Notes under the pieces: model-generated
What the model saw: only the letters and a program-made list of their open reading frames with translations
What the model was told of the DNA's origin: nothing
Database searches by the model: none
In this document: piece by piece, positions 10,615 through 25,600 of the stretch
Layout: each line of letters opens with the position of its first letter
Numbering within the stretch: the first letter of the stretch is position 1
Source: Undaria pinnatifida
Taxonomy: Eukaryota; Sar; Phaeophyceae; Laminariales; Alariaceae
Reading direction: 5' to 3'
NCBI GenBank assembly: GCA_012845835.1
Contig: JABAKD010000019.1
Coordinates: 14,867,420 to 14,931,419, forward strand
Length of the DNA: 64,000 nucleotides
Position numbers and translations under genes: made by a program

Positions 10615-13600
10615 GTGAGAGCTTGCTTGTTCATGTAATAGTCTACGGCTGGTCGCGTCCCGACTCCGTTGGGATCGGTGCATCCGTCTGTAGCGAGCAA
10701 CACAGGAGACGGCATTTTCCCCCTTGACCAGGCAGCATTTCGGCAAAGTTTGTTTCGACTGGCAGTGGGCTGCTAGATTTCGGCATGTAATACTTGGTCC
10801 TACACCCTTGACATCACACGTTTTCCCGTGCTTGACATGTCTCCCTAAATCTTTGAGCACCGCCACCATCGGCCACACCGTTGGTATGTACGGTCTTCGC
10901 CGTACAGCGTATGTCCCCTACCCTGTCCCCACCCTCGCCTCCTCTCGCCATTACCGCAACTGCTGTTGGCGCCGCAGCTGCCAACACCGCCTGCTCTGTT
11001 AGCTTCCTCTGCTACTGTCACGCCCCGTAGTTAGCGACTTTCTCGACTCCTCCTACCTCTGTTTTGGGATCGATGTATGATATCATACATCGAACTACCA
11101 GCACAACAGAACAGCAGTATAGACTAGGTTCCACTACAGCAAAAAACGATCCCCCTCTATTAATAGTGCCAAGTATTAATAGTTTGTCCTCCATAAAGTT
11201 GGTGCAGCGCGAAAACTTAGCAGGTACATAATACCTCATGAAGGAATGTACGATCTTGTCTGCTGAGTGCTGACGTGCTGACACAGAAGCACAACGCGAG
11301 CTTGAGCGTTGTGGTGTTGGAATACCGATAGTCTAGTATGCCTCGCGTGTGCCAGGTTTATCCATGACGGTATTTGTGATACTGCTGCTGTTGCTTCTAG
11401 CCAGCATCTCGGTAATTTTGTGATACTGCTGCTGTTGCCTCTAGCCAGCATCTCGGTATTTTGGTGATACTGCTGCTGTTGCCTCTAGCCAGCATCTCGG
11501 CATTTTTGTGATACTGCTGCTGTTGCCTCTAGCCAGCATCTCTATGTTTCATCCGCAAGCAACCCGCATGAACATTCCCCAAGATTTACAACGAAGCAAC
11601 CTCGTCAGGTCAGGTTAGTGCTTCGAAGAAATAACTTCGTCCTTCAGAATACACCCACGGTTTTGACGATGACGACAAACTTCTTGAAATTTCAGTGAAA
11701 TATAATATGGTTTGCAGTAGGGCTAGGATTGAGGTTACTATTAATACTATAGTATCACAGAACTCAAGAGCAAAGATGGCGCCGGGACCTCCCTTCCCGA
11801 TGTGTAAGTCGCCTGTCCTGTTATCCCTGGCAGCATCCAGGGGCATTGTCGACCTAAATAATATGACCATGATGCCATCACACCTTGATGCCATGATACC
11901 ATGATACCATGATACCATGATGCCATCATACCATCATACCATCATACCATCATACCCTTCACCAGGTATGCACATAGAACACGTGCGGCCAACATGCCGC
12001 ATAGCTTGCAAAACCGATAACCGACTGTACAAGCGGTCGAACTCACAGCTGTTATGCGCTGACACTGATACTGATACTCCGATACCAACGATATCGACGC
12101 GGTCGAGTCAACTAGTTTTCAATTCGCCATCACACCAATTAGACTATACAAAATGTAGTATTGCTAGTTGAATCTCGTCCCTACTATAACAGAACCAGCA
12201 ATGAGGTTTCGAATCCTCCCAATCAATTTAATGGTACATTCATAGCGCACACTCGTGCCTGTTCAGACTTTTTCTTGGGTAATGATTGGCGAGCGGAAAG
12301 CGCGAGGGCATGGATTAGCAAAATTCTAGGAAAATCGACGAGCGTAAAACAACTGAAAAGGGGAAATTTATGCTGAACCCTATGTGCGATAAAAGAAGGC
12401 ATGTGCCAGGGGGGGGGATGGAAGAGACCTGTGAAAACGGCTATAACCCTAAGAAGGTCGCTGAGGGTAAAACTTGTTTGGGGAGTACAGGTGATGATAA
12501 AGATAAGAAAATGCAACGGACCAGTATCTATCTGCTAACCTGAGAAGGTCGCTGAGGGTACTGGAGCGAAAAGGCGATGATAAATATTTTGAAAAAATGC
12601 AACATACCAGTATCTGCTATTGATCATGCACTTACGGGACAACGAAAACGGTGGTACAAACCAGCACAGAGCAAATCAAAATGGCTCACTTTCGCACGAA
12701 ACGCAAGAAATCATGTTTTATACCAGCATATATTTTATACACTGAAAAATATTTTAGACACACCCTGCTTCACATACGAATCTGAACCTGGCCCAAACTA
12801 AAATATTTCTTGAGTGGTGTCGCGTACAGTAAGTATATGTATTGCATCGTACACAGTACAGTACAGCATAAGGGTACAATGCAAAGTTTTTCGTCCTGCT
12901 GTATATTGCTATGTTGCAGACACACACACAATAATTCGGTTGCCCCCTTTGTGGTGCCCGCAACCAGCACGAGTTCATACATACTGGTGTAAGGCGTCCG
13001 CAAATTGTGTCCGAATCGCCCCTGGTGCTGCTTGATGCTGTTTCTTCTGCTTGCAGCCCCAAATTCGACCTTCTGGGCCTTGAAAAAAAACGGAAAAATA
13101 CGACCAAAACCAATGACCAGTAGTGGTACTGGGCGTCAGTAGGGGAAAGGACCAGCGCCTGCACGAAGCAGCCCGTGTTGCGAGAGTAGTAGGTAGGGGA
13201 TGTGTCCACACTGTTTTGACTACAGCAGTGTACAGCAGTGTACAGCAGTGTACAGCAGTGTACAGCAGTACAGCAGTACCGGGGTCAGGCCACTGGAGTG
13301 TTCGGCCGTGGTCCTGTACCTCGATTAAAAACGCGAGCGCGACTAACGGTTAACCAGTTAAGCAGGAAAACTAAACAGTCCACCATGGCCGCTAAATAAA
13401 GGTGTATGTCGGGAAGCGAAAGCATAGCACAAAAACATACCGGCTCTCGGATTTAGACTCAAGCAGGGTATTTAGACACGCTCTCGCGACATAATCCAGA
13501 GCCACTGAAATGAGAGATCTCAAACGTGACCATAGTAGTAACTATCATGGCGACTACTGTACTACGATTAATGCAATACTCGACTGCTGCCGTACGATAG

Positions 13601-16600
13601 CCTTGGTCTGTCCGGAGTCCACCGGCGAGAGATATTCGATACGTGCGAACACTGGGTGACGGTATTTGTTTATGTGCTTCACGCTCTTCTAGTCGGCTGG
13701 TACAAATGCACTTCTCGTTGCCCTTCCCATTCAATACTATGTACGCAGATGTTTTATGTTATGCGCCTCAGTCCCAACGACTTACGTCCCTTTTAATCAG
13801 GAAAACAAACTATCTAAACGGTAAGCACGGCGATTTTGTTAACCGTCTGCCATGGCCATGAGAACGTTTTTGGTGCATTTTCCAGCTATACTTTGAAGTA
13901 GGCTGAACGGCAATTTCACGAGTAAGCACCATTCATCAGGATGGATTCCTGCTGTGGTACAGCACCGTGCGTCGTGTATAAATTGAACGCTCTAGTTTTG
14001 ACGTTATACCACCCCCTTTCGCACAATCCAATTCAGCACTGCTGTAGAAAAGCTGCTTTGTTCGTCGAAGCTATATCAATTCAGTACTGTAGAAAAGCTG
14101 CTTTGTTTGTCGGCGCTATATCGGCAAACTGCACCGCCGTTTTTGTTTGTTTTGTTTCGTTTGTTTTGCTTTATTTTCCCGTTGACTTGGGTCTGTCGTA
14201 TGCATGCGTAATGGTAGCGTTGGCTGGTTGGTTGGCTGGTTTTTTTTTGCCACCTTCCCCTGCAAGCGAGATGACGTACCTTATGTATTCACATCTTCAC
14301 TTACTACGTGCAGTTGGGCGTGGCTGTTTCGTTCCATTTTGGTCGGCTTAGACCGGACGTGTATTTATGGTTGATTTTTTTTCTTATCGCTGCACATGTG
14401 CAGAAGTAGCTTGCTTCACCTCGCTACACCCCCTCTGCCGGCGAATCCACGCAACTTATTACATCTACCTGGTAGTTATTATTTTCCTTGCTTCGTTTTC
14501 CGTTTCTCTCGTGTTTCTTTTCTTCATTCCTTAATATTTTACTTCAGTCTTCTCCTCGCATTTGTACATTGGTTCGTTTTCTTGAGTGACACGTGCGGTG
14601 CAGTCGGTTTCAGCTGCGGTTCTTAAAACGTGCGTAGCAGTATGAGTCTAGCACGTACGTGCGCTGACTTCCGATATTCATTTTTGTCTTTTTTGGTGGG
14701 TGTATGATTTGCCTCAGTTATGATATATACGTATACCACGTGTTGGTTTGCTTGTGTTTTTTCCCTGGGGTATTCTTCCACCTCACATGTCCATAGTGAC
14801 TGGAGCCTGTCCTGCAACCACGAACTCGGTTATGCGAGTTAATGTGAGAACAACAACAACTGCATACGTCATACTCTTCGTTGTTTCCGTCACTCACTAG
14901 ACTATATTATAATATATTATAGTCTATGCCGACATCAAGTCCCAAGGGAGTGTGTATGAGTAGTCTAGTCTAGTGCTCCACTTCAAACATCTACCATCAT
15001 GGTATAATCTGTATAAGAACCAGAAACAACTTAGCACATCATGATAAGCGTACTCGTATATACTAGGTAGGGGTACCTGGGGATACGCCGCGAAGTCCAG
15101 GCATGCCTTTGGCTGCTTCTTATGGTGTTTTTCCTGGGGTCATCGACATGCGTCACATTTAGGGGAAGTTAATGGCAACAAAAAATGAAGAACAAGGGAC
15201 AGAAGACACTTAACGCAGACGTCCGTGTTCGTGTTCGTGACGACGGTGGCACCAGTAAGTAAGTGTGAGTGAACCAGGAGAACTTTTAAATGCCAAAACC
15301 AAAACCGAACTCATGATAAGTTTGTGTTATTAACAATAATCTACCGGGTAGTTCGTACCACCAGTAGCAGCAGTAGTTCTTCTTCTCCATAACGGGAATG
15401 CTGTGCTAAAAAGGTGAAACGTTACGAGATAGGGCTGCCTCGGACTCGTCGGAGTACTGGCTTACTCAATGGACTAAATGGGCTGCGAGACGGTCAAAAC
15501 GATTCTCATGCACAGGCAAAGAAGGTAAACTTTTACAATTAAATAGATAAATAGAAACATACTACGCCTCACCATATCATCCCGGTACCGCAACCGCTGT
15601 TTTTGCAATTGGAAGACTATAAAAAAATCTCGCGCTTCGCGCTGGAGCACTTCGCTGTATTATGTTGATGATGTACTGCATGCTACCCGTTCCTTGTGTG
15701 TTGTTCACAACTTTGCCCAGCTTTGATAAGATTCGCTGAAGTTTGTTTGACTTTTCCTAACTTTAATCCTAACCCTAATTCCTACCTTCTGAGAAATTTC
15801 TCGGAATGAATATGTCCGACCTACTGGGAAACTTCTGGAAATGATTATGCAATGAGGAGAAAATTTGGACTAATACCACTGTGCTTGTCCTAGCTGGGCC
15901 AAGCCGTATTCCCTCAATACTGACAGCGCTCGTTATCAGCGCCCTATGTGCGCGTGCTTTGGTGGAGAACACGCCTAATGGGCTGTCTCCTTGCGCACAA
16001 CGAAAATTCAACCCTCTAGACTAGAGCTTCTCCTCCTGGCGCATGATGCAGTACCTTCGTGACCCCCGCCGGTGTGGAAAGGCATGATTTTATCATTTAG
16101 ATTGTCCAGTCACCATTTCAACCATACATTCTAGTTTGATCATGTGTCATTTATCCACCCTATCACCATTTCAACCACCATGTATGTCATGATCTAAACC
16201 AACCAAACTGTCACCCTTTCCACCATCTTCTCGCTACTTCCTTCGGGACATAATCTTTACCTTACCGCTTTTTCGACAACATGGCGGACATACTCTTTAA
16301 ACTATACTCTATATATTCTAACGCTAACCGTAACCGTAACCGTAACCCTAGCCAATGAAACGCAACTAACCAATGTAGGGTGAACCTCCTTCGTCTCGTA
16401 CACAGCGTGCGTCGACCATCGCCTCGAAAAAGTGGTAAGCTCTACTGACTTCCTTCACTCTTTCACCGTTTCAACCTCCCTTTCAATCTCCCTTTCAGCC
16501 ATGATCTCATCGTCTTGATCATGATTTCAACTTTCTCATCCGTCCTTTCTCCCTTTCGCCAACCCAATCACCATATCATGATTTCAACTTTCTCAACCGT

Positions 16601-19600
16601 TCTTTCTCCCATTCGACAGCCCAATCACCATTTCAATCATCATATATATGATGTATATATATATCATCATTTTCAACTTTTCTCACCACTGCAACCACCC
16701 TTTAAAGGACCGCACAAACCATACTGCAACTAACTCCGTACTTGATATAGTCTATATATAACATATAATGTTGGTTTTCTATAGTACTAGCGGCGTTTTT
16801 TTTTTTATCCAGAGCACGGTAGGGGGTTTGTGTTCATGTTATTGTGTTGGCTAGGAGTCCCTCTCTCGCGAGTGAGTCCCCTGTTCCTTTTGCGGCCCCT
16901 AGTAAGCTGTCGTGCTGCTAAATTATGCGACAGAACTCCGCCATACTAGTAGAATGATAAGTTAAACTAAAACATTGGGGTAGCCCTTCTACCTATGCAC
17001 CGTAGCCTTGTTTTTTGGGTAGAGACTGATTCTACGATACCCCCCCCCCCCCCCCCCCCCCCCAAACCCAGCGATTTTGTTTAACGAACGGTTCACGGCT
17101 GCTCGACACAAGAAAGGATACCATTATTGGAAAAAACGTATCCATATATTTTCTCGTGTTCAGGGGTCTAGTAGTACTAACGATCGACGACGTCGGGGAG
17201 GGTGTCGAGGGACACCGTATTTCAGGATATACGACCGGTATCATAGGAGCTGGTTTGGAAACCGGCATTTGTTTTACACAAAGGTTGGGGGGGCTAGCGT
17301 AGAACGACTCTAAAATTAGTATTTTCTGCAGCAGATTCTGCACCATGTTTTTTTCCAGTACAATGATAGCGGCCTAAGAAACACGCCCTATACACAGCGC
17401 CACACCTCCTGAACCAAACACTTTCTCCTAGTTCCGGCCCGATTTATGAAGAAACCTTTCGTCCAGCTCAATTTTTTGTGGTTCAACTACCACATCATCT
17501 AAAAAGAGGGCTTTGTTGTGCTTGCATCCCGTAAAGATATGCCTACATTTTGGTCATTCTGCAGCCCCTAGCCGGTACACGTACGTTGCGGTGTTCGTGC
17601 TGCAAGGAAACGCTGGGTTCCGTTAGAGGTTAGCGTCGGGCGGTATGCCATTGGTTGGCATTGCCGCCGAAGCTCAATGTGAAACAGCATCGGTGGTGCG
17701 AGAACTCGTGCTCTTTTTAACGTCGACCAACACCCATCGATGGCAGAGTCATGTGTATAGCGTTAGTTTTCGAGGCGTTGTTTCAGGTTGAAGAATGCCT
17801 CGGAGTGATCTGGCAGCAGCACCAAAAACGATTACGGTGGATGTAATGTTTCTTCGCATATAATGAAATCGGTCTTGCAACGTTTTGCTTGGGAGGTATA
17901 ACGCTTTCCGTGAGGCGTGTTTCCTGCCGCTAGAATGTATGTATGTTAGCAATAGTACAGTACAGCATCCGCTTCCTGAGCTGTTTCTTTACGGATCTTT
18001 TTACTCCAACAATCAACAATCAACAAATACACGAAAAAAAAAAAAAAAAAACTCAATGGAAGCATAATCGGAAACGTCATTGGAACCATCGTTGAAAACA
18101 ACATTGGAAACAGCATTGAGAACAGCATTGAGAACATCGTTCGGAACATAGTTGAAAACATCGTTTTATCATCTCAACCTTTTCTTAGCGTCCAAACACA
18201 TGCTGTCTGCCCTTTTCGCGCGTGTCCTGGCCTTGGCCTTGCGGTCGTGTCGCTCTCTAGGATGGGTGCGGTCGTGATCGTCAACAGGTGTCCGTTAACG
18301 ACAACAAATCCGGTTCTCAACGAGAAGCGGCCGAGCCGGACACCACCAAGTTGGAGAGGTGAATACACCATTAAAAGTAATAGTGAACATAGTATAGCTG
18401 CCGCTACAGTAGGAACTCGCGCAGCAGGATAGTATTGATACTTCTTATAGTGTAGCTGTCGTCAAGTTTAGTGCGTTGGTTCTTTCCGATCGGTGGTAGG
18501 TGATCGGTGATCGGCGATCGTACCAGCCAGTTCGAAAGGGGTCCTCGCGTTTTGGCGGGGTGTAATCGGTTTCGTGCACTTGGGTGCATGCGATTTTCCA
18601 CCTCGGTTGGGGAAAAAAAAAGGGTACTGCGAAACTGAAACCGTCGAACACCATAACAAAACGCTGAACAACCCACAAAAAAATAGAGTAGGTTAGAAAA
18701 TATGAAAATGATACTTGAGTTGGATTGGCCAAGGCCAGCTTTTGAGCAGGACAGTTCACGGGTTAGGTCAAAACTCACGGGTCGGGTCGGGTCGGGTCAA
18801 GATGTCAGCTGAACCGATCCGACCCGCACAAATTTCGAGATATCTTGACCCGACCCGACCCGATCCGATCCGATCCGACCGGAGATGTTTTGAAACCCCC
18901 TGACCTGACCTGACCTGACCCGACCCGACCGGACCCGCGATATTTTAAAACCTCTTGACCCGACTCGATTCCACCCGACCCGACCCGCGAGATTTTGAAA
19001 GCCTGTTCACTCGACCCGACCCGACCCACCACAATCAAATCCGAGTGACCCGTGAGGTGCGGGTTTTATGCGGGTCGGGTCGACTGGACCCGCGATATAT
19101 CTCACGTGCCAAAGTCGCAAAGTCACGGGATAAACATGTCTGGATATATACCTTGGTCGGCTGGTTGGTTCTTGGTCCCTCGTACTCTTCCCAGGGTGTT
19201 GCGCTCTCTTGGCTCTCTGTTTTTTTACCGGTATTCTTTGCAGTATTTCGTGGTGTGCGCGCAAAAAATGCTAAAAGACCGCACACCAAACATCCGCACT
19301 TTCAGCTGTGCACGTGGCGCTAGACCCCCGGATCGACCCGACAGCTTTAACCCGATGACATCTGCTTCCACCCCTACGAGTGAGCTAGCTATGCAGTCTC
19401 CGGCCCCGGGAAGCCCAGCTGGGCCGCCTCCGGCAGCAAGCCCACAACTGGGGCGGTGGATCTGTCGGCAGGGGCTGCGATCCGCGAGGATCCGGGGTCT
19501 GCTGCTGGCGCTGATGCTTTGACGAGTGCTCTTGCCTTTTTACGTTTGGTCATATTTTGTACTGACTGGTATGTTGGTTCTTACTAGATATTTAATGTGG

Positions 19601-22600
19601 AAGTACGTCCGACATGGGTTCTTGCACCCTGTCCCCTGTCCCATGCATGTGTCGTTTTCGTTATGGTACCTTGTACACCTCAAGAGTGTGTGGCCTGGCT
19701 TGTGTTATATAATTAGTGGACTTGGATTATACTACACCTGAATGATTCCTACGGCTTCATCCGACACGAGGTTCGCCTAGTAATACTAATACTTTATGCC
19801 TGGCATGCTTGTTTTGCACGCCGTGATAGCGATAACATGCGATCGGAATATCGGGCACGAGAGAGGCTTTCGTGCAGGAAGCGGTAAAAGTTTCGTATCA
19901 TTTTCGGACCCGCAGGTCGGATCCGCGGGTCCGGTCCGCGGGTCGCCGGCAAGACAAGGGCTCTCCGGCAGACAGCTGTAAGCTTGCAAAAGACGAATCC
20001 GCAGGTCAGATCCGCGGATCCGACCCGCGGGCCAGCCAAAAACTACCGGCGGGGCATGGTGGCTTGACCCGCGAGTAACCCATATGAGTTACTCGCGAGT
20101 CATGACCCGACCCGACCCGCGAGATTTCCAAGCCTCTTGACCCGACTCGACCCGACTCGACCCGACCGGACCGGACCCAACCCTCGAGATTTCAAAACCT
20201 CTTCGTCCGACTCGACCCGACCCGACCCCCGAGGTGTTAAAAAGTCTTGATCGGCCCGACGCGACCAGCGAGATATCACAACCTTTTGAACCGATGCGAC
20301 GCGACCCGACCCGACCGGACCCGTGAGGTTTTATGACATAACGGCCCGATCAGAACCGACCGGCGACATTTGGAACCCCCCCTGATCCGACCCTAGGATC
20401 GGGTCATGACTCGTCAAAACCCCTGCCTTTTAGTTGGTCGCGCACATTCTCGGTCCGGGTTTGCGATTTTTGAGCTGAAACCTTGACACGTGATGCATTA
20501 TAGCCTCCGCAAGGGAATGCTTACTGCAACTTTCTCCTTCTTTTTTTCGGGAACTAAGACACGTTCAATTTAACCGAAAATTGTTTTTGACCAATAGTGA
20601 TGAAGAATATATAACAATAAAGTGGTGCAGTAGGGATCCCTTTGGTTTGCCCGTAAGAAGGGCGCATACCAGTTCCAGGCCAAAACAATACGAATTGGTG
20701 AGACAATCCCACCACATTCGCACATTTTATTGACGATTACCTCCGAAACTGGGGGTTTCCTCGGGTTTGCTGAATTTGTATTCCGCCGCATAAAGAAACG
20801 GTTTCAAAACCCTTCCGCTGAAAAAGGTAAGAGAAAAGCTTAACCACGGAAAGCGCGAACGTGCCCAAGCAGCAGACAGCAGACACCATCGGCGTGCGTG
20901 CGTGGCCGCTTTGATTGGCTGATCAACAGGAAGTATATGCTCAGCTCCGACTAATTCGCTGTCGTTCACGAGAGAGACATGAAATGGACCAATTGACGAA
21001 CTCAAAGCTGATCTTGGCCAGCCCAGCTCGTAGGAAAACGATATTTCGACATAATTTTTCGCTGATTTTTCGTGGGTTGCGTTTGTTTTCGCCTTGGATT
21101 GTGGCGCCCGATGGTTCCCGTCCTATGTATAACCCTGCTAAATACTAAGGCTAAATACTAAGTTCGGTCAACTTGCTCTTCATGTTTTCGCTATCTTGTC
21201 ATTATTCACATCTTGAGGTCAGCATTCTGAAAACTGGAAATTTAGCAAGGCTGCATTCGACGTCGATGCGCCGGCAATTTTTTTAATTCGTTCATCGTTT
21301 AAAATTTTCTGCCATCGAAGTTGCAATAATATAGCATGTGGCCCCAACCCTAAGTTCCATTCTGATCGATGAACCAGGCGAGGGGTGCAGCCGCAAGCAC
21401 AAACCAACACATCCGTCTTTTTTCGTTTTTCGCTTTTGTTTCTCATTTGTTTATTTATTCATTCGGATTGCGTATTGCCGCCAAAGTTTGTTTTGTGGGT
21501 ACTATTAATAGGTACATCCGATTGATTAAGTATACAGCAGGTACGAAGTATCGTATGGCGGCCCCTCTATGGTCCCGGTTGCCTGCACTTTCTTCTGCGG
21601 CGTAAGGCCGCCCGGACTTGTTCGCCTTGCTGTATTCTCCCCTCAGCGCCCTTTGTCGCTTCATGCCCTACCCCCTGCATATGCGCCCAACGCCTTTTTT
21701 CTGTCAGTCCCTAGGATAATCTGCTACTATTATGATGTGATATGATCTGTTATGACGTCTTATGATGTGTTATGATCTGTTATGATCTGTTATGATCTGT
21801 TATGATCTGTTATCATGATCTATTATCATGTGTTTTTATGATGCCTTGTTATGATGTGTTATTATGATGTGTTATTTACTATGATGCGTTATTATGATGT
21901 ATGATGTATGATGTGTTATGATGGATGATGTGTTATGATGTATGATGTGTCATGATGAGTGATGTCTTATGATGTATGATGTATGATGTCTTATGATCTT
22001 ATTAATAGTATTATCTTATTAACAGTGTGTATGATGTATGATGTGTTATGATCTTATTAATGGAATGTATGATGTATGATGTGTGATGTGTAATGTATGA
22101 TATGTTATGATGACCAAGCCTACGGTACTACGGTAGGGGAGGTGTTATGAGAATCATCTTGGTAAAAATATCATGACCTTATTAATGTTAATAGTATCAT
22201 AATCTTAGTATAATAATGTTATGATGATGTTATGACGATGCTATGATGATGTAATTATGTTGTTATGGTGATGTTACGAGGATGTTATGATGATGTTATG
22301 ATGATGTTATGATGATGTTATGATGATGTTATTATGATGATGTTATGATGATGTTATGATGATGTTATGATGATGTTATGATGGTGTTATGACGATGTTA
22401 TGATGATGTTATGATGATATTGTGATGATGATGTTATGATGATGCTATAACGATGTTATGATGATGTTATGATGATGTTGTGATGATGTTATGACGATGC
22501 TATGACGATGTTATGATGATGTTATGATGATGCTATGATGATATTGTGATGCTGATGTTATGATGATGTTATTATGATGATGTTATGATAATGTTATTAT

Positions 22601-25600
22601 GATGAGGTTATGATATAACCCCTTTTTGACTACCGGGTTTGAGGCACTTCATTCACTTTATTCGCCACTCGCACGAGTGACTCCGTAGCTATTTTAACCT
22701 CACGGAAAAAAGTATGCGATAAGTTTTTTTCTCGCAGCCTAGCGGTAGTGGTAGTGGTAGTGGTAGTGGTGGTGGTAGTGGTAGTGGTATAGGACTAGCT
22801 TACATCCCGTCGCGGGTTCATAGTACAACGTTAAGACACCACAAAACCTTGAGACCGACAAGAAACAGGGGTGTCACTCGAGCCACTCGCGCGAGTGACC
22901 CCGAGCCAACCCCCCAAAGTGCCCGAAAATAAAATCAAATCAAATAAATAACAACACACCAGGTACATTCAAGCTAACCCCCCGTTCGTATAGTACCGTA
23001 GTCTTGGTCTCTTCCTTGCTTGTTTTTTATTTTTTAGTTTTTTTTCGCGTGTTCATTTGCTTTGGGTCTTTCGTGTGCGTTGGTACTAATAATTCCTACC
23101 GAAGCCTTGGTCTCTTCCTTGCGTTATACTAGTATTATTTTTTCACATGTTCATTTGCTTTGGGTCTTTCATGTGCATGGGTACCAGTAATTGCTACCGT
23201 AGCCTTGATCTTTTCCTCCCGTTATACTATTATTATTTTTTCACATGTTCCTTTGCTTTGGGTCTTTCATGTGCATGGGTACCATTGTTATTATGTTTTC
23301 CCTCCTACAACATAGCGTACATGCCGTTCCGATAAGAAAGCGAATATCGTTCGAACATGCTTCCGTAAATCAGTAGTATCTCCCCTATATGACCCTTTGC
23401 CAATATTGTCCCAATTTCCCTTCGCCACATATTTTCATTTTTAGCTACCAGTAACCGTTAGGCTTCGTTTCTCTGTATTCGGTACGGGGTCGACGACGAC
23501 AGTATAAGAAGCGGTGCGCAGATGATAGACATGATAATAGACCATGATATACATTATAGACATGATGATAGACCATGATAGACATGATAGACATGATAGA
23601 CATGATAGACATGACAGACATGACAGACCATGCGGCAATGCTCCTACAGTAGGCTCAATCGAAATCCACTATGTACGGTTGCTGAGCCCCGATGTTGGTT
23701 GGGTGGCGTCATCGGCTGTGTTGCTGCTAATACTTGCTGGCTGGCTGTTGTGCTTTGACTTTCTTTTTTGTCGTGCCGTCCTGTTCCCTCTTTTTTTCCA
23801 TCTGCTTTGTACTGTTGCCTTTCTTATTCATATTTATTTTCCGTTTCTTTTTTACTGCCGATAGTCTGGTATGCTGGATAGCATTTTTTTTTTTTTCGCC
23901 CGCGTGCTGATTGCGGTTGGCATTGCATGCTGTCCTGGCCAAAACACCTTGCTGTACTCGTTTGCAACATGCGTATCTCTGTGTCTCGTAGATTGGGACC
24001 ACAGCAGTCAGAGCTCGTCTCTCGAACATGAGGCATCAGCACGGACACGGACAGTGCTTTGTTGGCTGGATGTATGTACGGGTAGAAATATCGGCTAAAC
24101 TTGAAGAACAAGCACACCTGTACAGTTTGTCTTATTCCTCATCATCAATATTCCACCCCCAGGCCATTGCCCGCAGTCCCCTGGCTTGTTCCTCTCTTCC
24201 CCTCGCATGGGTAGTGATTGCTAATAATCACAGCGCTGGTTGGTTGGTTGGTTGGTTGGTTGATATTTTTCGTAACCCCCCCCCTGCTGGCGAGCGCACG
24301 TATTCACTTCTGCCACGTGTGTGCCCTTCGCAACAAACTGACCTCTCCACCCCTCTGTTATACAACCAGTGTCCGTGCCGATGCCTCCTGCAGTCAAGAA
24401 GCGAGCTCTGTGGTCACAACTCACGAGACAGAAATACACGTTGCAAATACAGCAACGTAACTTGGCCATGATACTGTCTGATGGAAAATACGTTACTAAC
24501 ACAGCTTTTATTTTTATTTTTGCGTTCCGGCGTCAGCCGTCAGCCTTGTTACGTACATACATAAGCACCAGGTTTTAATTCAGGGCTGAAAAATCTTGGG
24601 AAAAAACCCCGCTTCAAGCGATCCTTCGTCTGTCCAATGATCTTGGAATCGCGTCGACTTAGCGTTGAGTGTCAGCGCAGATCCCTTGCAATTTTTTTAG
24701 ACTTTCCTATCCAGCGCCTACCCAACCAAACTTGGTGGCATCGATAACACGCTATTCGCTCGCAAAAATGGTTGCGCGACGTCCTATCACTGCTTGCTGA
24801 TGCTGTTGATGCGATTCCATCGTGTCGTGATGGGCTCCCTAGACCAAACCGGAACACACGCAACAGTATGTGGGGCAATGCGCTTCGCAGAAGAGTCTCG
24901 TGGCGGCAACGGTGAACACAAACATGACCCCTCCTCAATACAAAACCCGAAAGTCGGCAGAGCCTGAATGCCGCGACGGTCCGTTAAGTGCACGACAGCA
25001 GTATTTAGCGTACTAACCAGCACAACCCCCCTCCCCACCACCACCACCACCACCACCACCACCACCGCCACCATCGCCGCCACCACCACCACCACCACCA
25101 CCACCACCACCACCACCACCACCACCACCAACTCATAACTCGTGCTCCGAACTCGTCCGCACGCCTGCTTAACCAAACAGGCGATTTTTCCCTAACGTGA
25201 TCGTTGGCTTCGGCGTAGCTGGACAAGCGGCCTTTCGAGCGCTCTTGACAGCCCAACCAGGAGCACGAGTCCTGGTTATCGACGACAGCACCGACCTAGC
25301 CGAGTCGAGGGCGAACGCCTCCCCGTCCGGATGCCCGCCCACTAAGAAGCCCCAGTGGGAAGGGGGCGGTATCGCGGGAGTCGGTGCAGCATGGGCTGCT
25401 ATTGCTGGAAGTCAGGTGGAATATATGATGGGCTCTCGAGCGACGACCCTCGATTCAGACCGTCACACAATTACCGTGACGAGGAGTCGCGAGTTGGAAG
25501 AAGGGGGGGAAGGAAGGAAGGAGGTGGGAGGGGGGAAGGAGGAGGGGGGAGAAGACGTAGCCATGACTCAGATTGAATTCGAACGATGTGTGTTAGCGAC

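Noticed and set aside
10251-10715. Minus-strand 154-codon ORF
   Set aside because: Overlaps the plus-strand presequence exon. The plus frame has the targeting-peptide composition and a donor, whereas the minus frame has no recognisable feature.
15775-16011. Minus-strand ORF of 78 codons with balanced composition
   Set aside because: No convincing splice partner or domain; left unannotated.
17032-17346. Minus-strand ORF of 104 codons ending in the poly-C tract
   Set aside because: No domain recognised and no phase-consistent neighbours.
19338-19522. Gag-like Pro/Ala-rich start (MTSASTPTSELAMQSP)
   Set aside because: No zinc knuckle, protease or LTR is nearby; composition alone is not enough.
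24787-25256. Minus-strand ORFs with polyVal or polyTrp
   Set aside because: They are pure translations of the CCA repeat.
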